Assembly (NCBI GenBank): GCA_002358575.1
Contig: DEPD01000111.1
Span: forward strand, 1-64,000
Direction: 5' to 3'
DNA length: 64,000 bases
From: Lachnospiraceae bacterium UBA3401
GTDB taxonomy: Bacteria; Bacillota; Clostridia; Lachnospirales; Lachnospiraceae
The position numbers and the translations under genes were made by a program. The stretch's first letter is position 1. Each line of letters opens with the position of its first letter. Below are positions 44,477 through 53,109 of the stretch, in pieces. The notes beneath the pieces are model-generated. The model worked only from the letters and a program-made list of their open reading frames with translations, did no database searches and was not told where the DNA came from.

Positions 44477-46021
44477 CTATTCATTCCAATATTTGTAATC
44501 ATTCATTCTATAACATATTGCCTCGCTGAGATGTTCCGCAAGAATATCTTCTTTCTCGTCCAAATCCGCAATTGTTCGCGCAACTTTTATAATCTTATGA
44601 TATGCGCGCGCAGACAAATTCATCATGGTAAATACTTCCTCCATCATCTCTTGCGTTTTTGTGTCCAGTTTGCAGTAGATCTTAATATCACCTGGTCGCA
44701 GCTCTGCATTAAACTGATAGCTTGTCCCTCTATAGCGGTGTTCCTGGCGCGCTCTTGCCTCCAAGACACGCCGTTTAATATCAGCACTGCTCTCATTGTG
44801 CATCTCTGCGGATAACTGTCGAATTTCTACTCTTGGCGCTTCTGTCACCACATCAATTCGATCAAGAATTGGTCCTGAAATCCTAGAGAGATACTTTTTA
44901 ATCTCCGCCTCTGAACATCTACATTGGTTTCTGTCTGGATAATGACCACAAGGACATGGATTCATTGCCGCCACCAGCATAAAATCGGCCGGATAAACAA
45001 AACTGCCGTATGTTCTGGCAATGTGAATCCGTTTGTCCTCAAGCGGTTGCCGCAAAATCTCTATAGTGTTGCGGCGAAACTCTGGCAGCTCGTCCATAAA
45101 AAGAACACCCCTGTGCGCGAGCGAGATGACGCCGGGCCTGGGAATCCGCCCGCCGCCTGCAAGTGCCTGCTCTGAAATTGTGTGATGCGGGTCTAAAAAT
45201 GGCCTTCTGGTAATCAATGCCTTTTTGTTGTCCAACTGTCCTGCAACACTGTATATGGTAGAAACTTCCAGACTCTCCTCCATCAATAAGCTCGGCAAAA
45301 TCGTTGGTATTCTTTTGGCAATCATGGTCTTGCCGGAACCTGGCGGTCCCACCATCAGTATATGGTGGAATCCAGCCGCCGCAACTTCCACTGCGCGTTT
45401 TATGGACTCCTGACCATTTACTTCCGCAAAATCCACGTCTGTGATAGTTTCTTCTAGGTTTTCCATCAATGTCTGTTCTGCGGGCGCTATCCTCTGCGCT
45501 TTGCGCTCCTCAACCTCTCTAAGATATTCTATGGTATCCTGAAGCGTTCTAACACCGATAATCTCAATACCGCCAATCACAGCGCCTTCCTTTACATTTT
45601 CCATTGGCACAAGGCATCGCATAATATGCTCTTGTTTCGCTCTTTGCACAATGGGCAACACACCTCTTACAGTGCGCACTTCCCCATCCAGACCAAGTTC
45701 TCCTATTATCAAGGTGTTTTGAATTCCCTCCTCGGGTATCAATCCCAATGATACCAAAATGCCAACTGCAATCGGTAAGTCATAGGAAGCACCTTCCTTG
45801 CGTATTTCTGCCGGAGATATACTGACCGTAATTCGCATAGGAGGAATTTCTACAGAAACATTTTTTAGCGCCACTCTGACGCGTTCTCTTGCCTCCCGCA
45901 CCTCGTTATTTAACTGTCCAACCATCTCAAAACCAGGCATTCCCTTCGACGCGTCAACCTCGACTGCTGCAAACACACTCTCAATGCCATTGACAGCACC
46001 TGTTATCACTCTGCTATACAT
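44477..46021 (-). CDS. yifB: YifB/ComM family AAA+ ATPase (Mg chelatase-like)
   Basis: About 514 residues. The N-terminal Lon-protease-like (ChlI) fold begins MYSRVITGAVNGIESVFAAV. The AAA+ core has LMVGPPGSGKTMIAKRIP and GVLFMDELPEFRRNTIEILR, with a zinc-type loop CPCGHYPDRNQCRCS. A C-terminal Mg_chelatase_C helical domain closes it. ComM homologues act as branch-migration helicases during transformation. I start at 46021, where AAGGAG lies 6-7 bases upstream; a longer frame to 46126 lacks a signal and is cysteine-rich noise. Confidence 0.92.
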   Translation of the reverse strand: MYSRVITGAVNGIESVFAAVEVDASKGMPGFEMVGQLNNEVREARERVRVALKNVSVEIPPMRITVSISPAEIRKEGASYDLPIAVGILVSLGLIPEEGIQNTLIIGELGLDGEVRTVRGVLPIVQRAKQEHIMRCLVPMENVKEGAVIGGIEIIGVRTLQDTIEYLREVEERKAQRIAPAEQTLMENLEETITDVDFAEVNGQESIKRAVEVAAAGFHHILMVGPPGSGKTMIAKRIPTILPSLLMEESLEVSTIYSVAGQLDNKKALITRRPFLDPHHTISEQALAGGGRIPRPGVISLAHRGVLFMDELPEFRRNTIEILRQPLEDKRIHIARTYGSFVYPADFMLVAAMNPCPCGHYPDRNQCRCSEAEIKKYLSRISGPILDRIDVVTEAPRVEIRQLSAEMHNESSADIKRRVLEARARQEHRYRGTSYQFNAELRPGDIKIYCKLDTKTQEMMEEVFTMMNLSARAYHKIIKVARTIADLDEKEDILAEHLSEAICYRMNDYKYWNE

Positions 46022-46127
46022 TCCTCGCTCCTTTTCTAAATTATACTCCGTCATATATACCATAAGCTGTCTGCAATTACAATGCAAATGTAAAAAATAG
46101 CACTCGAAATGTAAAAAATAGCACACT

Positions 46128-46835
46128 TTAACACAGATTTTCTGCTTCTAGACCTGCTTTTAATTTTCCCAAAGCTTTTTTTTCTATTCTTGATACATAA
46201 CTTCTAGAAATCCCCAAAAGTTTTCCAATATCCCGCTGTGTCATCTCCTCACCAGTAAAACTTTTTCCCAGAATGCCGTACCGCAGGCGAATAATCTCCC
46301 GCTCCCTGTCGTCAAGTTTTTCTTCTATCAGGCGGTGCAAGCACCTAAGTTTTGCCACAATATCCATATCATCCACAATATCCCGCTGTTCCTGTTCACA
46401 GACATCAATCAGATTGATTTCATTTCCCTCCTTGTCAGTGCCAATCGGTTCATATAAGGATACTTCTCGTGTAACTTTTTTTCTAGCCCGAAACATCATT
46501 AACAGCTCATTGTCTATACATTTTGCAGCATATGTAGCAAGCCTGCTCCCTTTCTCTGGCTTGAAGGTATTCACTGCCTTGATAAGTCCTATGGTGCCGA
46601 TAGATATCAAGTCCTCCATATCTTCTCCGCACCCCATGTATTTCTTGGACACATGTGCCACCAGACGCAGATTTCTCTCAATCAGAATCTGTCTTGCCTT
46701 ATGGGCCGCCTCCAAATCTTCGCCGTTCATTTCTTCCAGATATTCAGTCTCCTCCTTGGCAGATAAAGGTTGCTCAAAGGTCTTCAAGAAATGCCCCCGG
46801 GACTCATTTATTTTATTGTATGACTCACGCACCAT
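46128..46835 (-). CDS. SigK/SigE-like sporulation sigma factor
   Basis: A 235-residue sigma-70 family protein. Region 2 reads EDMEDLISIGTIGLIKAVNT and SRLATYAAKCIDNELLMMFR. Region 4 reads MTQRDIGKLLGISRSYVSRI. These match the sporulation sigmas SigE/SigK, closest to SigK by eye. There is no long pro-sequence: the N-terminus MVRESYNKINESRGHFLKTF is not hydrophobic. In Bacillus, SigK works late in the mother cell. Its place beside yifB and dprA, away from sporulation genes, is notable. GGAAAGG lies about 8 bases before ATG. Confidence 0.8.
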   Translation of the reverse strand: MVRESYNKINESRGHFLKTFEQPLSAKEETEYLEEMNGEDLEAAHKARQILIERNLRLVAHVSKKYMGCGEDMEDLISIGTIGLIKAVNTFKPEKGSRLATYAAKCIDNELLMMFRARKKVTREVSLYEPIGTDKEGNEINLIDVCEQEQRDIVDDMDIVAKLRCLHRLIEEKLDDREREIIRLRYGILGKSFTGEEMTQRDIGKLLGISRSYVSRIEKKALGKLKAGLEAENLC

Positions 46836-46873
46836 TTAAGTGCCTTTCCAAAATAAAAAAGTAGATCGACACA

Positions 46874-46897
46874 GAAAAAACAGGCATTACTGCCTGT
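46874..46897 (-). terminator. Rho-independent terminator upstream of the sigma factor gene
   Basis: On the minus strand ACAGGCA, a 4-base loop, TGCCTGT, then six T. It lies just after the stop codon of the 144-residue helical protein gene and ends that transcript. Confidence 0.8.
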
Positions 46898-46903
46898 CTC
46901 TCC

Positions 46904-47338
46904 CTACAAAAATTCTCTGATTTCCAGCGTAAGCTTTTCCTCAATATTAATCAGCCTCTTCACAATATCCTTGGCTTTTTCCTCTGCCGCCTTATACTGA
47001 TTTAGATATTTGTGCAAGGATTTAACCCCCATATTGCAGCCGTCTGTCATTAGGTCTGCAATTGTATGATCGGATTCGTTCATCACCAATTTTACATTTG
47101 TTTTCATCCAAGACATACTTTTTGCCATAATATTAGGCTCTTTCCCATCATCATGATATTCAGCAAGCATCCCTTCCATTTCATGTTGCAACTTTGCATG
47201 TTCTGCCTTGCAATCCTCAAGACATTTTTGCAGCTTTTCATGACTTACATAGTCAATGACATCATCAATTGATGCGATTCCCATTTTAATCCCTGCATCA
47301 CACTCTCGTAAAAGCCGAATTGTATCCCGTTCTGCCAT
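46904..47338 (-). CDS. Small all-helical protein, function unknown
   Basis: About 144 residues, predicted to be four long alpha helices, with no membrane segment. It begins MAERDTIRLLRECDAGIKMG and contains HDDGKEPNIMAKSMSWMKT and NVKLVMNESDHTIADLMTDG. The overall look resembles ferritin-like or DUF2383-type four-helix bundles, but I cannot confirm that by eye. GGAGGG lies about 6 bases before the ATG chosen; a GTG two codons upstream is less likely. It has its own terminator. Confidence 0.7.
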   Translation of the reverse strand: MAERDTIRLLRECDAGIKMGIASIDDVIDYVSHEKLQKCLEDCKAEHAKLQHEMEGMLAEYHDDGKEPNIMAKSMSWMKTNVKLVMNESDHTIADLMTDGCNMGVKSLHKYLNQYKAAEEKAKDIVKRLINIEEKLTLEIREFL

Positions 47339-47344
47339 TAGCAC

Positions 47345-47728
47345 CCTCCTTTATAAATCCAATAGGGAAAATCTTTTCCCCTACTTGCCACATAACCCGA
47401 ATGTCACCTCACATCTTATTTTCACAACACACAGGTTTATGCAGTTAGTATGCCCATATTTTTCAGGCTTAAGAATTATAAAAAATATTTCTTCGAGACT
47501 TCTATGCTATTGCGAATGTAATTTGAAACTATTTCTCTATGTCTTCTAGGAATTGTAGGAAAATAAGTGATACAAATTGCGTAGGATATTTCTTCGAGAA
47601 GGTATGTCAAAAAACGTAGTCGTAGCGGGCTGCGGCAAGGCACAACTATTCATCAGCAATCCAATGGCTAATAAAAACCTGTGCGCCGCCTTAGCAGCAT
47701 ATTTTCTCTGCACAGATTTGCGCAGTCA
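47345..47728. other. Non-coding gap with a 14-base direct repeat
   Basis: No gene is supported here; short frames on the plus strand have no ribosome binding site. The 14-mer ATATTTCTTCGAGA occurs at 47485-47498 and 47586-47599, exactly 101 bases apart. A CTGTGC/GCACAG pair flanks about 35 bases near 47679-47716. The stretch leads into the family B repeat at 47729. Confidence 0.4.
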
Positions 47729-47817
47729 AGTAGAGGAAGATTACTTCCTCTGCTCACGCGCCGGGCACCCGTCAGCTTTGCTGACATTCTTCCTTTGGGT
47801 GCCCGTGTGCATAAAAA
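47729..47817 (+). repeat. Structured intergenic repeat, family B, copy 2
   Basis: This matches the element at 6273-6360 read on the opposite strand. AGTAGAGGAAG and CTTCCTCTGCT form a 10-of-11 hairpin. CTCACGCGCC is followed by a second stem, GGGCACCC/GGGTGCCC, holding an inner GTCAG-CTTTG-CTGAC hairpin, then GTGTGCATAAAA. It abuts the terminator of the M18 aminopeptidase gene. Confidence 0.75.
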
Positions 47818-47833
47818 AAGGGCCTAAGCCCTT
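47812..47833 (-). terminator. Rho-independent terminator at the end of the aminopeptidase gene
   Basis: On the minus strand AAGGGC, TTAG, GCCCTT, then a T-run. The TAG stop codon of the aminopeptidase is in the hairpin loop. Confidence 0.7.
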
Positions 47834-49224
47834 AAAAATGCCGTGTACCCTCGCACAGCCTCATACACATCCGCCTTGCTAACCACCTCATACGGCGCAT
47901 GCATATTCATCACAGACACTCCGCTGTCAATCACGTTCATACCATATTCTGCCATAGCCTGCGCAATCGTTCCGCCACCACCTGCATCAACCTTTCCCAA
48001 TTCTGAAAACTGATACATCACATCCGCGTCATCCATAATGCTCCTAATTTCCGCTACAAACTCTGCGTTGGCATCACTAGCCCCTCCTTTTCCCCGCGAA
48101 CCTGTATATTTGTTGAAAGCAAGTCCTTTCGCCAGAAATGCAGCATTATTTTTCTCAAATACAGAGGCATACAATGGGTCATAACCTGCACTGACATCTG
48201 AGGACAGCATCTTTGAATTTGCCAGAGCCCGACGCACAAGAAGCTGAGAATCCTTTTCTGTAGCGGCAACAAGTTCTGCTACAGTATTCTCAAAAAACCG
48301 AGAGTTTGCCCCAGTTGCACCTGCATTTCCAATCTCTTCCTTATCCACAAGAAGACAACACAGCGTCGTCTCTGTAACTTCCTCCGCCAAATCCAACAGG
48401 GCAAAGGCAGATGTAAATGCACATACCCTGTCATCATGGCCGTAAGCCAAAATCATGCTCCTGTCAAGTCCCAAATCCCTTGCCTTTCCCGCAGGAACGA
48501 TTTCTAGTTCCGCTGAAAGTAAATCTTCCTCTTCAATTTTATAAGAATCTGCAAGAATTTTCAGGATATTTGCCTTGAGTGCCTCTTTTTCCTCCTGTTC
48601 TAATGCCTCATTCTGTTCTATTGGACAATTTCCAATTAACAAGTCAAGGTCCTCTCCTTTGACAACCTCCGTGGCTTTCTCCGCCATCTGTTTTTCTGCC
48701 AGATGTATTAGCAAATCTGTGATAACAAATACTGGATCTTCTTCTTTCTCACCAATATTAATTGAAATAATCGTGCCATCTTTTTTGGCAATCACGCCAT
48801 GAATCGCCAGAGGTATTGCAGTCCATTGATACTTTTTAATGCCGCCATAATAATGTGTATCAAAATATGCAAAGCCATCCTTCTCATACAATGGCTTCTG
48901 TTTAATATCAATTCTGGGAGAATCGATATGCGCTCCAAGAATATTCATTCCCTCAGACAACGGCTTCTTACCAATCTGAAAAAGTACAATACTCTTATCC
49001 ATTTGAACTGCATAAAACTTATCCCCTGCCTTTATCGGCTCTCCTTTTTCAAGGATACCAAGCAGCTCTTTATAGCCCTTTTCCTGTGCCATCTCAATCA
49101 CACGTGAGACGCATTCACGCTCTGTCTTGCCATGGTTCAGGCAATCTTTGTATCTATCACATACTTCCTGTACTTTCTTTTTTTCCTCATTTGTGTATTT
49201 AAGCCACAAATTGTCCTTTTTCAT
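47824..49224 (-). CDS. M18 family aminopeptidase
   Basis: A 466-residue zinc metallopeptidase of the M18 (aspartyl aminopeptidase/ApeA) family. Metal and catalytic motifs visible are NILGAHIDSPRIDIK, YGGIKKYQWTAIPLAIHG, LVDKEEIGNAGATGANS, and SADVSAGYDP-like SSDVSAGYDPLYASVF. A C-terminal histidine lies in VMNMHAPYEVV. It releases N-terminal residues, probably acidic ones, in the cytoplasm. It stands with the chemoreceptor gene 22 bases upstream. Confidence 0.92.
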   Translation of the reverse strand: MKKDNLWLKYTNEEKKKVQEVCDRYKDCLNHGKTERECVSRVIEMAQEKGYKELLGILEKGEPIKAGDKFYAVQMDKSIVLFQIGKKPLSEGMNILGAHIDSPRIDIKQKPLYEKDGFAYFDTHYYGGIKKYQWTAIPLAIHGVIAKKDGTIISINIGEKEEDPVFVITDLLIHLAEKQMAEKATEVVKGEDLDLLIGNCPIEQNEALEQEEKEALKANILKILADSYKIEEEDLLSAELEIVPAGKARDLGLDRSMILAYGHDDRVCAFTSAFALLDLAEEVTETTLCCLLVDKEEIGNAGATGANSRFFENTVAELVAATEKDSQLLVRRALANSKMLSSDVSAGYDPLYASVFEKNNAAFLAKGLAFNKYTGSRGKGGASDANAEFVAEIRSIMDDADVMYQFSELGKVDAGGGGTIAQAMAEYGMNVIDSGVSVMNMHAPYEVVSKADVYEAVRGYTAFLRA

Positions 49225-49246
49225 TTTCTCACACCTTCCTCACTCT

Positions 49247-50593
49247 TTAATATGTAAATTTATGTGCCTGCTCCGCCAGTTCTGCTGCCAGTGCTGACAA
49301 GTTTTGAGCCATACCTGTAATATTCGTGATTACACTGTCCTGTGTTTCCACTGCTGCCAGCACCTCCTCACTGCCCGCTGCATTCTCCTCGGAAGCGGCC
49401 GATATTGCATCAATCATTTCCACAATAATTTGCTTGCTTCCCGTCATATTTGTGCTGGATTCATACAAGGTATCGACACTTGATTGCACACTCTCAAGAC
49501 ACTGTTCTATCTGCACAAAATTTTCTCTGGTATCACCTACACTATTTTCTTGCTCCTGAAAAATCCGCTCCATAGTTTCCATATTTCTAGTTGCATCTGC
49601 GGTTTTTTCCAAAAGTTCCTGAATAATTGTTCCAATTTCATTCGTTAAACTGTTTGTCTCTTCTGCAAGCCCTCTGATTTCCTCTGCCACAACAGCAAAA
49701 CCCCTTCCCGCATCTCCGGCCCTTGCAGCCTCAATCGCCGCATTTAAAGACAAAAGATTCGTCTGGTCTGCAATGTCATTGATCTTTTGACTTGTAGCCT
49801 CAATCTTCTGCGCCTGCTCATTATTCTGCTGCATTGCATCCCGCACAACAGCGATACTCTCCCGACTTTTTGCCGTCTTTTCCATCAAATCTTTAATTGC
49901 GGCAAGACCACTGTTTTTTACCCGATCCATCTCTTTAGCATTGCCTTTGAGGTTTTCAGTATCACAGATATTGTGTACAATCAGCTCATCCAACTTTGAA
50001 ACTTCATTTGCACTGGTGGTCGCTTCCCCTGCCTGTGACATTGTTGCACTACTTAGATCATTCATGGTTGCATTAATCTCATCTGACGAATGTTTAATTT
50101 GTATTGTGTGTTCTGCCAATGTCCCTGCATTGTCAGACAATGCACCTGCTGTCTGATCAATCCGTTTCACAATATCCCGCAAATTATCATACATCAGTAT
50201 AATATTTCTGCTAATGCTTCCAATCTCATCCTTTCTTGTGCGCATCACGCGGATATCCGCCATATCTCCTTCGGTCAAATCATAGCGCGCAATTCTGTGG
50301 ATCTCTGCCACAGTCCTTTTGAGTGGCCTCACAAGCAAAAATTCCATAAAAACAGCTAAAATCACCAACGCAATAACTCCTACAGTTAGACTTACCATTG
50401 TAGCAATCTTGACAGTCCCCATGATTTCTGCTCTTGCTTCCGCCATTGTAATGCCAGAAGCTTTCACGACTTCTTTTTCCATCATTTTGCACGCAACAAC
50501 ATTGTTGATAGAAAAAGCAATTGTAAGTACAATAAACATTAAAACACTAATCGTTACTATAATAGAAACTTTCTTGTATTTTTTGTTTTCCAT
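49247..50593 (-). CDS. Methyl-accepting chemotaxis protein with minimal extracellular region
   Basis: A 448-residue receptor. Membrane helices lie at about residues 9-33 and 62-88, with only about 28 residues outside between them. A HAMP domain follows (RPLKRTVAEIHRIARYDL). The cytoplasmic signalling tip has the near-invariant IADQTNLLSLNAAIEAARAG then GFAVVAEEIRGLAEE. No ligand-binding domain such as dCache is present, so it may sense through its membrane part, the HAMP or another protein. A good sigma-A promoter lies upstream rather than an obvious sigma-28 one. Confidence 0.92.
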   Translation of the reverse strand: MENKKYKKVSIIVTISVLMFIVLTIAFSINNVVACKMMEKEVVKASGITMAEARAEIMGTVKIATMVSLTVGVIALVILAVFMEFLLVRPLKRTVAEIHRIARYDLTEGDMADIRVMRTRKDEIGSISRNIILMYDNLRDIVKRIDQTAGALSDNAGTLAEHTIQIKHSSDEINATMNDLSSATMSQAGEATTSANEVSKLDELIVHNICDTENLKGNAKEMDRVKNSGLAAIKDLMEKTAKSRESIAVVRDAMQQNNEQAQKIEATSQKINDIADQTNLLSLNAAIEAARAGDAGRGFAVVAEEIRGLAEETNSLTNEIGTIIQELLEKTADATRNMETMERIFQEQENSVGDTRENFVQIEQCLESVQSSVDTLYESSTNMTGSKQIIVEMIDAISAASEENAAGSEEVLAAVETQDSVITNITGMAQNLSALAAELAEQAHKFTY

Positions 50594-50630
50594 ATGTATG
50601 ATTCCCCCTGCTACAAATTAATATAATACA

Positions 50631-50659
50631 AGTATAGTGTATATTATTTTTAATTTCAA
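50631..50659 (-). promoter_or_regulatory. Sigma-A-type promoter of the chemoreceptor gene
   Basis: On the minus strand TTGAAA (50654-50659), 17 bases, TATACT (50631-50636), about 35 bases before the ATG at 50593. It starts right at the end of the DMT exporter gene. Confidence 0.7.
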
Positions 50660-50660
50660 G

Positions 50661-51548
50661 TTATTTCCTGCGTCCAGGCAGCTGAACCAAAATAATCGCA
50701 GCAAAAGCAAGCACGCAGCCTGCTGCTTCTCTTGCAGTGAGCACCTGATGGAGCAGCAGCCACCCAGCCAACACAGAAATCACAGACTCTAAACTTAAAA
50801 TTAGGGAAGCCGCTGTGGGATTCATACCCTTCTGTCCAATAATCTGAAATGTATAGCCCACACCACTGGAAAGCACACCCGCATACAAGATTGGAAGCCA
50901 TGCTGCAAAAATATCTGACAAATGTGGCTGTTCCAACAAAAGCATCATAATTGCCCCAAGCATTGCATTCGTAAAAGTCTGCACACAGGAGAGCTTTACG
51001 CCATCTACCAGCGGTGAGAAGTGATCCACAACCAGAATATGCACCGCAAAGACAGTGGCACAACCCAACATATAAAGATCACCTTTTTGCAGCCGAAAAT
51101 CCCCCTTTGTGATACACAATAAATAAAGACCCAAAGAAGCAAGTCCCACAGCAATCCACACTCTCATCCCTGTCTTTTTTTTGAGAAAAATCCCAAAAAC
51201 GGGTACAAGAATAAGGTACATTGCCGTGATAAATCCCGCTTTTCCTACTGTGGTGTACTTCACTCCAAATTGCTGTAACGTACTCGCAGTAAAAAGACAG
51301 ACACCACAGCAAATGCCACCTATCACCAATGCCTTTTTGTTTTCCTTTTGAGCATATTTCCTCTCTCTGTCCGTGTGCATAAATACAGCACAGGGCACTA
51401 GAACCACCAGTGCAACCACATTTCTCACTGCAATAAAAGTATAAGGACCCACATAGTCCATTCCCACACTTTGCGCAACAAACGCAACTCCCCAGACTGT
51501 GGCAGCCATAAATAAAATCATGGACTGCCGAATAATAAATTTGTTCAT
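50661..51548 (-). CDS. DMT (EamA) family transporter
   Basis: A 295-residue integral membrane protein with about ten helices in two EamA repeats. Recognisable are AATVWGVAFVAQSVGMDYVG with YTFIAVRNVVALVVLV in the first repeat, and the second-half SGVGYTFQIIGQKGMNPTAA then SLILSLESVISVLAGW. Such proteins export amino acids or metabolites, but the substrate cannot be told from sequence. There is a MITE-like element just upstream. Confidence 0.88.
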   Translation of the reverse strand: MNKFIIRQSMILFMAATVWGVAFVAQSVGMDYVGPYTFIAVRNVVALVVLVPCAVFMHTDRERKYAQKENKKALVIGGICCGVCLFTASTLQQFGVKYTTVGKAGFITAMYLILVPVFGIFLKKKTGMRVWIAVGLASLGLYLLCITKGDFRLQKGDLYMLGCATVFAVHILVVDHFSPLVDGVKLSCVQTFTNAMLGAIMMLLLEQPHLSDIFAAWLPILYAGVLSSGVGYTFQIIGQKGMNPTAASLILSLESVISVLAGWLLLHQVLTAREAAGCVLAFAAIILVQLPGRRK

Positions 51549-51583
51549 AATCTTTTGTTCTTCCTATTTTTTCTTTTCCACTT

Positions 51584-51749
51584 TTAGAGCGTGTTTGAAA
51601 AATGCTTTCCGTCAGATGTGCATCACAATTTGTGGGAGATTTACACCAAATGAAGGGCGCATAGCGGGCTATATAACCTGAATTTGGTGTAAATATCATG
51701 CAAAGTGGGGCGTGCAGATGATGGGAATGATTTTTCAAACATGCTCTAA
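51584..51749. mobile_element. MITE-like long palindrome (family C)
   Basis: A 166 bp imperfect palindrome. Its ends, TTAGAGCGTGTTTGAAAAAT and the complement of ATTTTTCAAACATGCTCTAA, differ at one base. The symmetry continues inward through ATTTACACCAAAT/ATTTGGTGTAAAT and GCGGGC-type motifs to a centre near 51665. It has no own gene; a frame reading through on the minus strand is only an accident of the palindrome. It occupies much of the gap 51549-51918; the rest holds only the terminator at 51856-51899. Confidence 0.75.
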
Positions 51750-51855
51750 CACGCGCATAACTTCTGACCCTCCGCCTGTGCTCGTGGCGTTTTCCGACTT
51801 GCCAATTTCATTGACCATAAATATAATCATACCACAAATAATAAAATATTGCTAT

Positions 51856-51899
51856 CAAAAAATCCCACACCAGAAAGCAATCACCTTCTAACATGGGAT
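51856..51899 (-). terminator. Rho-independent terminator of the ATPase operon
   Basis: On the minus strand ATCCCATGTTAGAAGG and CTTTCTGGTGTGGGAT form a 16-pair stem (several G-T pairs) with a short loop, followed by TTTTTTGATA. It lies 20 bases after the stop codon of the first BrxD-like gene. Confidence 0.8.
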
Positions 51900-51918
51900 A
51901 TCTCAACTTTTAAATTAT

Positions 51919-53109
51919 CTAAAAATCATCAATAATTGGCACATCCTCCTCAAAAGTCTCTTCCCCAACCTCGTTGATTGTTGTATTTCCTGCCTTTCCA
52001 TACTGATAGAGCTGGTCTAAAAACTCAATTGCCGCTCGAATTTTTGTGCGCAGCAAATATCCACCAGCCTGTGTAGATGCTGCCAATGAGGTCACAGATA
52101 AATTGGGGGTCCATCCATAAGCTTTACCATGAAAATCCTGTATTTTGCACAATACTTCGTTAATTTCCTCTTTTGTCAATGGCACTAGCTGCGGCGCTCG
52201 CACCAATAAATCCAAGACTGATTTCATTGGTTCCTGCTCTTCTGGGTAAATCTCTGCAAGATTTTCGTACTCATGTTTCCCGTCAATAACATCTTCCACA
52301 TAGGAGGCGCTGAGCGCAAAGATACTAAACGTGTTCTCGGGACATCGTTCTGGCTGCAAAAACTGTGCCATATTGCGATACGCATTCAAGCGCGCTTTTT
52401 TACCAAGCCGTCCCATAAGTTCTGTCTCATCAATCAAAATCACCCATCCATGATATTTCATTTGAGTAAACAAATGACTCATAAACGCAAGATAATCCCC
52501 ACAATGTTTTGTCTTTGAGAATGTCTCATTATATTTAACTGGCTGGTTAAAAATACGCCGATAAATCTTTTTCAACGAGGCATTTGCAACAAAATCCCCC
52601 TCTAAATCTGCCTGTAACAAAAACTTCTCATCTGGGTCCTCCGTATTGAGATAAGAACGAAACAGATAATACAGCTTATCTGTCTTTAACTGTTTCAAGG
52701 CATAGAGAAGCATTTCATTTGCTATTGGCGTATTGGCAGATACCCCATCTAATTCGTGCAGAAATCCTGGCTGTTCCCGCATAGGGAGATAGGTATTCTG
52801 TATTAGTTTCTGGTATACCAAATACAACTTATCCATCGGCGTTTCCTTATTTAAGGACAGATAGGAAACTACCATATTATTAGAATGTGCAAGATGAAAA
52901 ACAGTGTTTAAAAGATGTGTCTTTCCTTCTCCATACTTGCCACAAATCACCATTCCGTTGGACTTTCCCTGCTCACATACTTGGTCAAGACGTTCTGAGA
53001 TTTCTTTCATAATTTTCGGACGCGCCTCAGAGAAATATTGACCTACAGCATGGGAAGGAACTCCCGACCGCAGCGCCTCAATCATATGTCTTGCTTCCGC
53101 ATCATACAT
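51919..53109 (-). CDS. BrxD-like P-loop ATPase (DUF2791 type), first of a pair
   Basis: About 396 residues. The opening RHMIEALRSGVPSHAVGQYF, the Walker A motif GKYGEGKTH at residues 57-65 and the Walker B WVILIDETEL (Asp228, Glu229) match the BREX system ATP-binding domain family (DUF2791, BrxD). The later FALSASYVEDVIDG segment looks like a sensor region. The start is set by AGGAGG about 10 bases before ATG; it overlaps the end of the neighbouring ATPase gene by 8 bases, so the two are coupled. The two ATPases share family but little sequence. Role is unknown; a DNA-binding or remodelling partner of the divergent helicase is a guess. Confidence 0.8.
   Translation of the reverse strand: MYDAEARHMIEALRSGVPSHAVGQYFSEARPKIMKEISERLDQVCEQGKSNGMVICGKYGEGKTHLLNTVFHLAHSNNMVVSYLSLNKETPMDKLYLVYQKLIQNTYLPMREQPGFLHELDGVSANTPIANEMLLYALKQLKTDKLYYLFRSYLNTEDPDEKFLLQADLEGDFVANASLKKIYRRIFNQPVKYNETFSKTKHCGDYLAFMSHLFTQMKYHGWVILIDETELMGRLGKKARLNAYRNMAQFLQPERCPENTFSIFALSASYVEDVIDGKHEYENLAEIYPEEQEPMKSVLDLLVRAPQLVPLTKEEINEVLCKIQDFHGKAYGWTPNLSVTSLAASTQAGGYLLRTKIRAAIEFLDQLYQYGKAGNTTINEVGEETFEEDVPIIDDF

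Noticed and set aside
46022..46126. N-terminal extension of the yifB frame
   Set aside because: The extra 35 residues are C, F and H rich, have no homology to the family, and a strong ribosome binding site precedes the internal ATG at 46021.
47577..47882. Plus-strand frame of 101 codons in the gap before the aminopeptidase gene
   Set aside because: It runs across the structured repeat and the terminator, has no ribosome binding site, and its product has no recognisable features.
51079..51738. Open frame on the minus strand overlapping the DMT exporter and the MITE-like element
   Set aside because: It overlaps the real exporter gene in another frame, begins inside the palindrome, and its composition is rich in C, H and R, unlike real proteins here.
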